Origin: Rhodobacter aestuarii
Lineage (GTDB): Bacteria; Pseudomonadota; Alphaproteobacteria; Rhodobacterales; Rhodobacteraceae
Direction: 5' to 3'
Length of the DNA stretch: 64,000 bases
Assembly: GCF_900156655.1 (NCBI RefSeq)
Contig: NZ_FTOG01000001.1
Coordinates: 124,001 to 188,000, forward strand
Below, piece by piece: positions 16,263 through 25,630 of the stretch. Made by a program: the position numbers and the translations under genes. Below the pieces are notes generated by a model. That model saw only the letters and a program-made list of their open reading frames with translations. It was not told the DNA's origin and made no database searches. Every line of letters begins with the position of its first letter. Position 1 is the stretch's first letter.

Positions 16263-17942
16263 GTGCAAAGGGTAGGTTTGAAGTGGGATGTGGTCCCGTT
16301 GGTCGTCGCGACGCTTCTGATCGTCGCGCTGGAACTGGTGATCCCGGTCACGGTGCGCCAGGTCTATGACACGTTCATTCCACACCAATCGCTCGACTCC
16401 CTGAATGTGCTGATGACCGCTGCCGTCGGCTTTTTGCTCGTGGATGCGTTTTTGCGCTGGGCGCGGGCAAATCTTCAGGCATGGCAGGGCGCCCGGCGGG
16501 CGCATGCCGCGGGCACCCGGATGATTGACGCGCTGCTGCAAGGGAATGTGGCGCCGAGCCGGAACAACATCGGCGGAAAGCTTGCGCTGATCAATCTGGT
16601 GCGCGGATATCATGCCGGGGGCGGGGGCAGTTTAGCCGTGACGCTTGCCGAATTGACGATGATCCCGCTGATGCTGGTGCTGATTGCGCTGATCGCGGGC
16701 AAGCTGGCGCTGGTGTCGCTTACGCTGATTGCCGTTTTCTGTGTGGTCATGGTGGTCGCGGGTCGGTTCTTGCGCGATGCCCGCGATGCGCGCCGGGCAG
16801 AGGATGCTGTCCGGCTTGATATGATGGTGGAGACGCTGGGGGCGGCGCAGTCGATCAAGGCGCTTTCGGCGGAGCGGGTCATGGCTGCGCGGCATGCGGG
16901 GCTAAAATACACCTCGGCGCGTTGGCAGTTTGAGGTGGGCCGTTTCCAAACGCTTGTTTTCGATATCACGCAAATCTTCGGCACGGTGATGATCTTGGCC
17001 GTGGTCTTTGTGGGCGCGGGGATGGTGCTTGATAAAGACCTGACGGTCGGTGCGCTTTTGGCGGCGATCATTCTTTCCGGTCGCTCGGTCGTGCCGATGC
17101 AAAAGGCGCTGGGCGCGCTGCATCGCAGCCAAGCGCAACGTAGCGAGCGCAAGCAGGTCGAGGCGCTGCTCGCCACCCCTGCCAGCGCTGCAGTGACGAC
17201 CGTTTCTGCGGCCTTGCCCGAAAACGAGGGCAAGCTGGCGCTGCACGGCGTGCGGATCATGGAGGCCGAGGGGGAAGCGCCGCTTCTCGACACAGTCGAT
17301 TTTGCCTTTCCTGCCCGTCAATTCAGCCTGCTGGATGGTTTGGATCATGCGCAGGCGATGACGGTGTTCAAAACGCTGTCCGGTTTGCAGCGGCCAGAAC
17401 AGGGGGCGGTGCAGCTGAATGGCGCCGATCTGCTGCAACTGCCCGAAGCCTGCCGGGCGCAGCAGATTGCCTATCTGCAAGCTGAAACGGTGCTCTATCG
17501 TGGTACGATCTTGGAAAATTTGACCCGCTTCGGACAGGTGAAAATGTCCGATGCGCAATTCGTGATGCGGCAATTGCGGTTGGATGAAGATCTGAACGTG
17601 CTGCCGCGGGGCTTGCAAACCGTATTGCGGGGCGATGGCGGCGATCCGGTGCCGCCGGGGTTGCGCGAACGTATTGCGCTGGCGCGCAGCTTGGCGCCTC
17701 GGCCGCGGGTGATCCTGTTCAATCATGCGGACAGCGGTTTGGACCGACGCAGTTATACCGCGCTTTACGAATTGCTGGCCAAACTGCGTGGTCACGCAAC
17801 GATTATCATGGCCAGCGATGATGAAACGCTGCGCTCGCTTGCGCAGCATTGCTTTGTTTGTGAGGGCGGCGGGTTGCGTGCGAACGAAGGGGTCTGCCCG
17901 CCGAGCCGACCGCAGACGCGCTATCGTGAGTTGCGGCTATGA
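16263..17942 (+). CDS. Type I secretion-like ABC subunit with degenerate nucleotide-binding domain
   Basis: 559 residues. The N-terminal half is a six-helix ABC exporter membrane domain without a C39-like leader. The C-terminal half aligns as an ABC ATPase, but its key motifs are lost. The Walker A position (near residue 353) reads SLLDGLDHAQAM with no Lys. The signature position reads DPVPPGLRERIALARS. Walker B (near 482) reads VILFNHADSGLD with neither the Asp nor the catalytic Glu. It probably forms a heterodimer with the next protein and does not hydrolyse ATP. The start is GTG 16263 with a weak ribosome site; TTG 16278 is an alternative. The stop overlaps the next start (ATGA). Confidence 0.8.
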   Translation: MQRVGLKWDVVPLVVATLLIVALELVIPVTVRQVYDTFIPHQSLDSLNVLMTAAVGFLLVDAFLRWARANLQAWQGARRAHAAGTRMIDALLQGNVAPSRNNIGGKLALINLVRGYHAGGGGSLAVTLAELTMIPLMLVLIALIAGKLALVSLTLIAVFCVVMVVAGRFLRDARDARRAEDAVRLDMMVETLGAAQSIKALSAERVMAARHAGLKYTSARWQFEVGRFQTLVFDITQIFGTVMILAVVFVGAGMVLDKDLTVGALLAAIILSGRSVVPMQKALGALHRSQAQRSERKQVEALLATPASAAVTTVSAALPENEGKLALHGVRIMEAEGEAPLLDTVDFAFPARQFSLLDGLDHAQAMTVFKTLSGLQRPEQGAVQLNGADLLQLPEACRAQQIAYLQAETVLYRGTILENLTRFGQVKMSDAQFVMRQLRLDEDLNVLPRGLQTVLRGDGGDPVPPGLRERIALARSLAPRPRVILFNHADSGLDRRSYTALYELLAKLRGHATIIMASDDETLRSLAQHCFVCEGGGLRANEGVCPPSRPQTRYRELRL

Positions 17943-20155
17943 GAGATTTGCCGCTCGATATGCTGGCGCAATTGCGCCATGGGGCGCCAAGCGAACCAAA
18001 GCTTGGGCATGCTGAAAGTGCGGCGCAATTGTTTTATGCGCGGTTGAAGGGGGCCGATTGGCACGTGACGCCAGACGCCGAGCCCTTGGCGCTTTGTTTT
18101 TGCATGCTGGTCTTGCGGCTCAAACCAACCCTGCATCCGCGCAGCTTGGCGGCAATCATCAATGCGTCCGCAGATCACGGGTTTGACCGCATGGCCTTGG
18201 TCAACACGATGGCCGCGCTGGGTTACCGCTATGATCGCGTGCGGTTGATGCTGACGGATCTGGATATTCGGGTGCTGCCGGCGCTGATTGTGGGGCGCGA
18301 TGGGCAGGCCTTGGTCTATTATCGCGATGGCGATGATATCGCACTTTTTGATGGTGCGACGCGCCAGCTCGTCGATCCTACGCAATATCGGCAAGAGGTT
18401 GAGGTTTATCTGTTTTCGCGTCTGAACCCAGACGATTTAGCGACCTCTCAAACGCGCCGTGAGGCCACGCAGCAGGCATGGTTCCTGTCTTTGTTCAGCC
18501 GGTTCTGGCCGCATCTGCGCAGCGTGGTTTTGATGGGCATCAGCCTCAATCTGCTGGCGCTTTTGGTGCCAGCGCTGATCTTGGCCGTTTATGCCTTTGT
18601 GATCGACAGCGGCCAGATCGCGCCTTTGCAATATTTGGCGGCGGGCGCGGCGTTGCTTTTGGGCTTTGAGTTCACGCTGCGGCGGCTGCGCTCTCGGGTG
18701 CTGACATGGATGATGGCGCGGCTCGATTATCTTGTGGGCGTCAGCAGCTATGACAAGCTTCTGGGCCTTTCCGCCGAGGCGTTGAATACGGCGGGCGTGT
18801 CGTCTCAAATCGCGCGGATCAAGACCTTTGAGGCGGTGCGCGATTTTCTGTGCGGGCCCTTGATCCTCTCGGCGATAGAGCTGCCGGTCACGGTTTTGGC
18901 GCTGGTCGCCTTGTTCTGGATTGGAGGTACGCTCGCGGTGCCGATCCTTGTCGCCATTATCGTGCTTGTGGCGATTACGCTTATTGCACGGCGCGGCATT
19001 GCGGTGCGCATTCGCCAAAGCGCGGTCGAAGGCTCGAAGATGCAGCAGTTCATCTTGGATACCTTCACGCGACTTGAAAGCATTCGTCTTGATGGGCTGG
19101 CGGGGATCTGGATGGACCGGTTTTTGCATCTGTCGGGGCGTGAGCAATTTGCCATGCTGCGGATGAGCCGGCTTGCCGCCACGGCGGAGATTTTGGCGCA
19201 TCTGACGGTGGGGCTTGCGACGCTTGGGCTGCTTTTCATTGGCACGAAGCAGATTTGGGCCGGGGAGCTTGCTGCTGGAGCCTTGATCGCGGCGATGATG
19301 TTGCAATTGCGGGCCTTGGCGCCCTTGCATGCGATTGTTGGGATGCTGCCGCGCATCGAACAACTCCGCAATGCCATTGAGCAGATCGACCGGCTGATGG
19401 ATATGTCGGAAGAAATTGACCTCAATGACCATGAAGAGGTGAATGCGGCGGCGCTGAACGGACAGATCCGCATTCGCAATGTTTCGCTGCGCTATGGTCC
19501 CAAGGTGCCTGCGGTGCTCTCGGGCTTTTCTATTGATATTGCCGAGGGGGAGGTGATCGGGATCACCGGCGGCAATGGCAGTGGCAAAAGCACCCTGCTC
19601 AAACTGCCGCTGGGGCTGAGCACGCCGCAGCTTGGGGCGGTGCAATTGGGCGGGTTTGATATTCGCCAGTTCAATGCGGCAGAGCTGCGCGAGCGGGTCG
19701 CCTATTTTCCGCAGACGGTGGATTTGTTCAGCGGCACGCTGGCCGACAATTTGCGGATTGCGATGCCGATTGCCCGCAATGCCGATTTGGAGGCCGCGCT
19801 CGAAGAAGCTGGTGCCTTGAACCAGTTACGCAGCTTGCCCGATGGGCTGCAAACGGTGGTGGACCCGGCACGGCTTTCGGCCAGCCAACCTTTGTTGCGC
19901 GAGCGGATTGGCCTTGCGCGCGCGCTGTTGCGCCCGGCGCAGGTGCTGTTGATTGATGAGCGGCCCGCGATGGCACTTTTGGCCGGGTTGGATCGGGATA
20001 TCGAACGGGTTTTGAAACAAAGCCGGGGTCATAAAACCACGCTTTTTGTCAGTTCGCGCACCGATTTTCTGCGCCTTGCGGATCGGGTGATTGCGATGAC
20101 CGGCGACGGGCGCGCGCAGGTGGGCCCACTCGATAAGATTATGAGGACAGCATGA
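17939..20155 (+). CDS. Type I secretion ABC ATPase with C39-like N-terminal domain
   Basis: 738 residues. Residues 1-150 form a C39-peptidase-like domain (DMLAQLRHG, LPALIVGRDGQALVYYRDGDDIALFDG) of the kind that binds type I substrates without cutting. Then come membrane helices (about 180-440) and an ATPase domain with intact Walker A GGNGSGKST (near 544) and Walker B VLLIDERP with the catalytic Glu (near 672). The signature is altered to LSASQ, and the switch-His position reads FVSSRTDF, without His. With the preceding dead subunit it would form a pump with at most one competent nucleotide site. Overlaps both neighbours by ATGA. Confidence 0.85.
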   Translation: MRDLPLDMLAQLRHGAPSEPKLGHAESAAQLFYARLKGADWHVTPDAEPLALCFCMLVLRLKPTLHPRSLAAIINASADHGFDRMALVNTMAALGYRYDRVRLMLTDLDIRVLPALIVGRDGQALVYYRDGDDIALFDGATRQLVDPTQYRQEVEVYLFSRLNPDDLATSQTRREATQQAWFLSLFSRFWPHLRSVVLMGISLNLLALLVPALILAVYAFVIDSGQIAPLQYLAAGAALLLGFEFTLRRLRSRVLTWMMARLDYLVGVSSYDKLLGLSAEALNTAGVSSQIARIKTFEAVRDFLCGPLILSAIELPVTVLALVALFWIGGTLAVPILVAIIVLVAITLIARRGIAVRIRQSAVEGSKMQQFILDTFTRLESIRLDGLAGIWMDRFLHLSGREQFAMLRMSRLAATAEILAHLTVGLATLGLLFIGTKQIWAGELAAGALIAAMMLQLRALAPLHAIVGMLPRIEQLRNAIEQIDRLMDMSEEIDLNDHEEVNAAALNGQIRIRNVSLRYGPKVPAVLSGFSIDIAEGEVIGITGGNGSGKSTLLKLPLGLSTPQLGAVQLGGFDIRQFNAAELRERVAYFPQTVDLFSGTLADNLRIAMPIARNADLEAALEEAGALNQLRSLPDGLQTVVDPARLSASQPLLRERIGLARALLRPAQVLLIDERPAMALLAGLDRDIERVLKQSRGHKTTLFVSSRTDFLRLADRVIAMTGDGRAQVGPLDKIMRTA

Positions 20156-21576
20156 GCTATTCGGATCAAACTGCGCTGGCTGTTTCGGCCTCGGCTGGGG
20201 GGCTTCAACCTGCGGGCGGTGTGTCTTTGGGGGCCGCGAAAAGTGGCCGTCGCCGCAAGCGCAATATCCAGTTGCGCCATTTGGCCGAAAGCATTCGCCT
20301 TGAAGAGCGCACCGATGGGATTGGATTGCAGGCGGCGATTTGGCTTTGTGCGGCCATGTTGGTCGCCATCACCCTTTGGGCGGGGCGGGCAGAATTGCCG
20401 ATTGTCGTGCAGGCTCCGGGGCAGATCATGCCCGCCAGCTTTGAACGTGAATTGGTGCATCGTGAAGCTGGGCGGTTGGTTGAATTGGCGGTGCGTCCCG
20501 GTGAAAAGGTGGCGCAGGGGCAATTGATCGCGCGGCTTGATGACGACGATCTGGTGGCGGATTTGCAGTTGCAGGCGCGCCAGCGGCTTTCGTTTTTGTT
20601 GCGGATTGAGCGCCTGACAGCCTTTGTAGAGGCGCGCGACCCCGATTTTCGCACGGGCGACCCGTCTGCGCCTTTTGCGGCAGAAGAGCTTGTTTCCGCG
20701 CGCAATGCATGGGCGGCGATGAAAACCGCGCTGCACGATCAGACCACAATCGTCTCGGAACAGCTGGCGAAGGCTGTGCGCGAGCAAGGCATCGTTACCA
20801 GCCGGATCGCCGCGCAAAAGGACCTGTTGGCGTCTATGGAAGACCTGCTTGGGCGTAAGGAGGTTCTGTTTGCCAAAGAATTGGTCGCTTATCCGGTGAT
20901 TATCGAGGCGCGGCAGGCGGTGATTTCGGCCAAGGCCGAGCTGGAGGTTCTGGAGCGTCAGTTTGAGCGTAGCGTGAATTCGATCCGGGAGTTGGACGCT
21001 CGGCTTTTGGCGGTGACAAGCGAGCGGCAAGCCTCTGCGCGGCAAGACCTTGAGGTGGCGCGGGCCGGGCTTGCGGAAACCGATGTGCGGATTGCGACGC
21101 TCTCCTCTGCCATCGAGATGCGCCGCATTCGCGCGCCGATTGACGGCACGGTCAAGCTGCCAGAGCGGCTGGCTGTGGGCGATTATATCGGGGCAGGGCG
21201 CCCGATTGGCCATATTGTCCCGACGACGGATCGGCTTGTCGCGCGGGTTAGAATTCCGGCGGAAGATATTGCAAATATCGCGCCGGGGATGTCGGTCGAA
21301 CTTAAAATAACCGCGCTAGATTACACGCGATTTGGGACGATCTCTGGTATTTTAGAGACTTTATCGCCTGCGGCCATGTTGGCCGAAAATGGGGCAGTCT
21401 ACTTTACGGCGGAGGTTTCGCCTAATGTTGAATATATTGATTATCAAGGGCGAGAATTAAAATTGATTCCGGGAATGACTGTGGAGGCTGGTCTTATTAA
21501 TGGGTCGCGAACCATTCTGGAATACCTTTTTAATCCAATAAATCAAGCGGTGTATGGTGCGTTTCACGAGGGTTGA
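20152..21576 (+). CDS. HlyD-family membrane fusion protein of the type I secretion system
   Basis: 474 residues. A cytoplasmic N-terminus of about 60 residues precedes one transmembrane helix (LQAAIWLCAAMLVAITLWAG region). A biotinyl-lipoyl half-motif (VVQAPGQIMPA, EAGRLVELAVRPGEKVAQGQLIARLDD) follows, then a long alpha-helical hairpin of about 200 residues and the returning lipoyl half with beta-barrel (RAPIDGTVKLPERLAVGDYI). This is the LapC/PrtE/HlyD adaptor that links the ABC pump to a TolC-type channel. No outer-membrane channel gene is present nearby. The last 270 bases are clearly richer in A/T than the rest of the operon. Confidence 0.88.
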   Translation: MSYSDQTALAVSASAGGLQPAGGVSLGAAKSGRRRKRNIQLRHLAESIRLEERTDGIGLQAAIWLCAAMLVAITLWAGRAELPIVVQAPGQIMPASFERELVHREAGRLVELAVRPGEKVAQGQLIARLDDDDLVADLQLQARQRLSFLLRIERLTAFVEARDPDFRTGDPSAPFAAEELVSARNAWAAMKTALHDQTTIVSEQLAKAVREQGIVTSRIAAQKDLLASMEDLLGRKEVLFAKELVAYPVIIEARQAVISAKAELEVLERQFERSVNSIRELDARLLAVTSERQASARQDLEVARAGLAETDVRIATLSSAIEMRRIRAPIDGTVKLPERLAVGDYIGAGRPIGHIVPTTDRLVARVRIPAEDIANIAPGMSVELKITALDYTRFGTISGILETLSPAAMLAENGAVYFTAEVSPNVEYIDYQGRELKLIPGMTVEAGLINGSRTILEYLFNPINQAVYGAFHEG

Positions 21577-21578
21577 AT

Positions 21579-22502
21579 ATGTTGGAAGCAGGATCAGAGA
21601 GCTTTAAGGTCGCCTCCACCATTATGGCGGTGGATGATGATCCTGTGGCATTGTTGATGATTTCCGAGCTTCTCAAGAAGCTTGGCTATCAAACGCTTAC
21701 GGCCACCAGCGGTTCGGCGGCGCTTGAGATGATGGAGCAGGGCTCTGTGCCGCAAGTTTTGTTGCTGGATCGACAAATGCCCGGCTTGAGCGGCATGGAT
21801 GTCGTCCATCACCTGAAAGAAAAGAAGCAGTTCGCTCGGATTCCCGTGATTATGGTGACGGGTTCAGATGATCCGAAAGAAATCCGCGAAGGCATTGATG
21901 CGGGGGTCTTTTACTACTTGCACAAGCCGGCGCATGTGGGCGTTTTGTCTTCGGTTCTGGCGGCAGCTTTGCGGCAGGCAAGCGAAAGCACCGCCCTCGT
22001 GCATGAAACTGTGCCGCAAGTTGGCTTTGACCTGTGCGAAGCCGCGAAATGGACGTTTCGCACCCCGCGCGAAGCCACGGCCTTGGCCGCCACCATCGCG
22101 AATTATTTTCCGGATCCTGATCGCAGTGTCGATGGCATTGGGGCGCTTTTGCTCAATGCGGTAGAGCATGGGATTTGCGCGATCGGTTTTGAGGAAAAGG
22201 GGCGGTTGCTTGAGGAAGGGCAGCTTTCGCAGAGCATCAAGGAACGGCTGATCCAGAACCCCGATACCCGCGCAACCGCCGCGATTTCGCGCCGGGACGA
22301 TGGGATGATGCTGATCGTCGATGACCCGGGCGCGGGCTTCAATTGGAGCGAATTTACGACGCTGGACCTGTCGCGTTCAAGTGCATCGCATGGTCGGGGC
22401 ATCGCGCGAGCAAAAGCCATGGCTTTCGATGATTTAAAATTCAACGAGGCCGGGAACCGCGCCATCGCTTTCATGCGGTATAATGCGACTTTTGAGTGGT
22501 GA
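21579..22502 (+). CDS. Response regulator with REC domain and HATPase (SpoIIAB/RsbW-like) output
   Basis: 307 residues from the ATG at 21579. GAGGG at 21568-21572 fits this ATG and not the upstream TTG at 21573. The REC domain (residues 12-135) has acidic pocket VDDDP, phosphoacceptor Asp64 in LLLDRQMPG, VTGSDD and the conserved Lys in YLHKPA. Residues about 150-300 resemble a GHKL ATPase of the anti-sigma/serine-kinase class: IGALLLNAVEHGI (N-box), VDDPGAGFNW (G1), and SRSSASHGRGIARAKAM (G2). The protein may phosphorylate or bind a partner-switch antagonist when phosphorylated. It lies between the secretion genes and the hybrid kinase. Confidence 0.8.
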   Translation: MLEAGSESFKVASTIMAVDDDPVALLMISELLKKLGYQTLTATSGSAALEMMEQGSVPQVLLLDRQMPGLSGMDVVHHLKEKKQFARIPVIMVTGSDDPKEIREGIDAGVFYYLHKPAHVGVLSSVLAAALRQASESTALVHETVPQVGFDLCEAAKWTFRTPREATALAATIANYFPDPDRSVDGIGALLLNAVEHGICAIGFEEKGRLLEEGQLSQSIKERLIQNPDTRATAAISRRDDGMMLIVDDPGAGFNWSEFTTLDLSRSSASHGRGIARAKAMAFDDLKFNEAGNRAIAFMRYNATFEW

Positions 22503-22511
22503 GGCGGTTCG

Positions 22512-25500
22512 ATGCCCTTTTCTGAAGGCCTTGCTGGCGCTGCGACAAATAAAGGAAAATACGCCGATACATGGTGGTTGCGTTGGTCCTTGGTCGCCGT
22601 ATTGGGTGTGTTGACGATTGTTGGCTTGAATGTCTACTTTTTACGAGCCGATTACGAGGAATATGTAGCAGGTCAGAACGTTCATATTTCAGAAGAAATA
22701 TCGAAGCAGCTTGAAGACCCTTTTCAAAAATCATCCGGGCGGGTTTTGGCCCTGCGTTCCCTCATTATGTCGTCGCATGAGGTGACCTTAGAAGAGTTTG
22801 AGGCGTTTTCTGCCGTAGCTGTCGCGCATGGGACCGATTTTGCGCATGGCTATGGTTGGCTGCCCAGTGCGGGGAGCGGGCCGATCATGATGGTTGGCAA
22901 TATGCCGAACGCGCCAACATTCGAAATGAAAGACTTAAGCCCCCAAGTTCGGAAGCTATTGGAAGATGTTGAGGCCGGGCGCGGCCTTCAGCGTGATGTG
23001 CTTGTGGGCGGCGTTTTGGCCGAGCAAAGCGCGAATACCGATCTGGTCACGCTTTTGCGCCAAGTCTCCACCAGCTCCCATAACGGCGACGAAAAGGGGA
23101 TTGTCTTTGCCACCTTCAGCATTCGGCGGTTCTTGCTGTTTGCCTCGCTGCCGCTGGAAAGCTGGATCACGCGTGTGGCACTGGTTGAAGAGAGTGGAGA
23201 GACAACGCTTTTCCGGCATGCACGGATGCCCGGTTTCAGCGCAGAAGAACCGCTGACCCTCACCGAAGGCCCGATGACGTTTTCGCTTGCGGTGCAATAT
23301 GAAAACACGCCGTTTGGGACCTTTTTCGTCGAAGAGAAGCTCGCGAACCAATTGGTTTTTATCGCCATGATGGTGCTTTTGTCGGCCTCGGCTTATCTGA
23401 CGCTGCGCCAAATCCGGTTGAGCCGCAAAGCGGCGCAAATCTCGGCCGAGGCGAATTATCAAAAGACCCGTTTTTTGGCGACGATGAGCCACGAGATGCG
23501 CACGCCGCTCAACGGGATCATCGGCATGTCGGATTTGTTGCTTGATACCAAGTTGGATGACGAGCAACGCAGGAATGTGCAAACGCTAAACCATTCGGCC
23601 GAGAACCTGCTGGCGCTGATCAACCAGATCCTCGACTTTTCCAAGATTGAGGCCCGCGAAGTGGTGTTGGACCCGCAGATCATGGATCTGGGGGAATTGG
23701 TTTCGAATGTGATCAATGCCGTTGGCGTGTTGGCCTCAGATAAACAGATCGAATTGGTGGCAATTATGCCGTTGGACGCCTGTATCTCGGTGCAGGTGGA
23801 CGATATGAAGCTGCGCCAAATCCTGACCAATCTGATGTCAAACGCGATCAAATTCACCAATGAGGGCAGCGTCACGCTGCGGGTGGATGTGATCGAGAAA
23901 GACAGCAATGAGCGTGCGGTGTTCCGGTTCACCGTGGAAGATACCGGTGTTGGTATTCCGGCTGAGCGGCTGGAGACGATCTTCAAACCCTTTGAGCAGG
24001 CCGATAGTTCGACCACGCGCAATTATGGGGGCACCGGGCTTGGGCTTGCGATCACGCGCGAAATGCTTCTGGCAATGGACAGCGACATTCGTGTGCGTTC
24101 GGAAGTTGGAAAAGGGTCGGCCTTTGGGTTTGAACTGCGGCTTGAGGCCGACACCCACACCCCGGTATTGCGTAAGGAGCGCTGCATTCTGGGGCTGCAA
24201 AACATGCTGGTGGTGATGCCCGATACGCCGCGCAGGTTGGCAGCGATCATCGAGCTTGAAACAGTGGGCGCACAGCCGATCAGCGCGTTCACGGTCGATG
24301 CGGCGCGGCATGTTTTGGAGGGCGCGTTGGAACGGAACGAGCCCATCGGTCTTGTTTTGGCGGGCGATGCGCCAACCGCCGCTGCGATCCGCGCTTACTG
24401 CGCCGGGCGTGAAGAATTCTCCAAGATTAAAATCGCGATCGTCCGCTCTTCGGTGCGGAACACGCAACCCTTGAGCAAAGAAGAACAAGCGGCGGCGGAT
24501 TTCTTTGTGGCCTCGCCGCATACGGCGGTGACCCTGACACAAAATATCGCCTCTGCCTTCCAGCATTGGTTCTTTAGTTCTGGCCCCGACACGGCGATGA
24601 CCCAGCCGATCCAACCGCCGAAAGTGCGGTATGACGGGCTCCGGGTGCTGCTGGTGGATGACGACAAGGTCAACCAGATGTATGGCACCTCGCTTTTGGG
24701 CAAAATGGGCTGCGAGGTTGGTACGGCATGGAATGGGCAAGAGGCGATTGAGACTTTTGGCTCTGGGGCCGACTGGGATGTAATTTTGCTCGATTGTCAG
24801 ATGCCGATCATGGATGGCTATGAGACGGCGCGAAAACTGCGCGAGGCAATGCAGGAGCGGCGGGTGAAGCGCCGTCCGATCATTGCGCTCACCGCCAATG
24901 CACAAAAAGGCGACCGTGAAAAATGCCTCGCCGCGGGAATGGATTCTTTCCTCTCCAAGCCTGTGCGCCAAGGCGATGTGGAAGCCAAATTCAAAGAGCT
25001 TTTGCGCGGCTGGAGAGCGAAATCCCCTGCAAAACCTGAAGCTCAAGAACCGGAAGCCCCGCCGCCACAGCCCCCGATGCTTGTGGAACCCATCGACGCG
25101 CAGAAGGTGCTGATCGACGATGACGACATACCGCCTGCGGTGCCCGTGGCGGAGCCGCCCCCCGCGCTGACAGGGTTAGAAACCCTCGATGAATTGGAGG
25201 GCAACGCCGTGCAAGCTGCGCCCGAAGCGACGAAGGAAGAGACACTCCCCGAATATCGCCCGCGCGCCGAGATCGTTGCCACTGCGGTGATGCTTGAAAC
25301 GAAAGAGATGTTGGGAGAGGCTTTCGTGCAGCTTTTGCAGACATTCCTAGATGGTGTACCGGGGCAGTTGGGCGCGATCGACTTCGACATTGACGCCCGC
25401 AATTATGACAATGTCCGGCTCGTCGCGCACACGTTGAAAAGCTCTTCAAAAATGGTTGGGGCGATGGCGATGGCGGAAGTGGCCGAGTTGCTCGAAGCGG

Positions 25501-25622
25501 AGGCGCGCGCCGCAGAGCCATCGCGGATCATGGCCTTGTCTTATGCCGATGCCTTGCGGCGCAGTTTCGGCAATTTTGTACGGGTGCTTGATACCGCCCA
25601 AAACCTTGCAAAATCGGCCTAG
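22512..25622 (+). CDS. Hybrid sensor histidine kinase with CHASE-like sensor, REC and HPt domains
   Basis: 1036 residues. Transmembrane helices at about 24-46 and 278-300 bracket a periplasmic CHASE-like domain ([30 protein letters not shown]). The cytoplasmic part holds a HisKA H-box with His327 ([13 protein letters not shown]), HATPase boxes ([30 protein letters not shown]), a degenerate receiver-like segment (about 560-690), a functional REC with Asp761 ([11 protein letters not shown]), a Pro-rich linker and an HPt with His973 ([11 protein letters not shown]). This is a complete ArcB/BarA-like relay in one chain. It is co-directional with the REC-HATPase gene 9 bp upstream, which is its most likely target. 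Confidence 0.88.
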   Translation: MPFSEGLAGAATNKGKYADTWWLRWSLVAVLGVLTIVGLNVYFLRADYEEYVAGQNVHISEEISKQLEDPFQKSSGRVLALRSLIMSSHEVTLEEFEAFSAVAVAHGTDFAHGYGWLPSAGSGPIMMVGNMPNAPTFEMKDLSPQVRKLLEDVEAGRGLQRDVLVGGVLAEQSANTDLVTLLRQVSTSSHNGDEKGIVFATFSIRRFLLFASLPLESWITRVALVEESGETTLFRHARMPGFSAEEPLTLTEGPMTFSLAVQYENTPFGTFFVEEKLANQLVFIAMMVLLSASAYLTLRQIRLSRKAAQISAEANYQKTRFLATMSHEMRTPLNGIIGMSDLLLDTKLDDEQRRNVQTLNHSAENLLALINQILDFSKIEAREVVLDPQIMDLGELVSNVINAVGVLASDKQIELVAIMPLDACISVQVDDMKLRQILTNLMSNAIKFTNEGSVTLRVDVIEKDSNERAVFRFTVEDTGVGIPAERLETIFKPFEQADSSTTRNYGGTGLGLAITREMLLAMDSDIRVRSEVGKGSAFGFELRLEADTHTPVLRKERCILGLQNMLVVMPDTPRRLAAIIELETVGAQPISAFTVDAARHVLEGALERNEPIGLVLAGDAPTAAAIRAYCAGREEFSKIKIAIVRSSVRNTQPLSKEEQAAADFFVASPHTAVTLTQNIASAFQHWFFSSGPDTAMTQPIQPPKVRYDGLRVLLVDDDKVNQMYGTSLLGKMGCEVGTAWNGQEAIETFGSGADWDVILLDCQMPIMDGYETARKLREAMQERRVKRRPIIALTANAQKGDREKCLAAGMDSFLSKPVRQGDVEAKFKELLRGWRAKSPAKPEAQEPEAPPPQPPMLVEPIDAQKVLIDDDDIPPAVPVAEPPPALTGLETLDELEGNAVQAAPEATKEETLPEYRPRAEIVATAVMLETKEMLGEAFVQLLQTFLDGVPGQLGAIDFDIDARNYDNVRLVAHTLKSSSKMVGAMAMAEVAELLEAEARAAEPSRIMALSYADALRRSFGNFVRVLDTAQNLAKSA

Positions 25623-25630
25623 GGGGGACC

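Noticed and set aside
18437-19645. A 402-codon minus-strand frame within the secretion ABC gene
   Set aside because: Antisense to an ABC transporter with intact Walker motifs; composition typical of a shadow frame.
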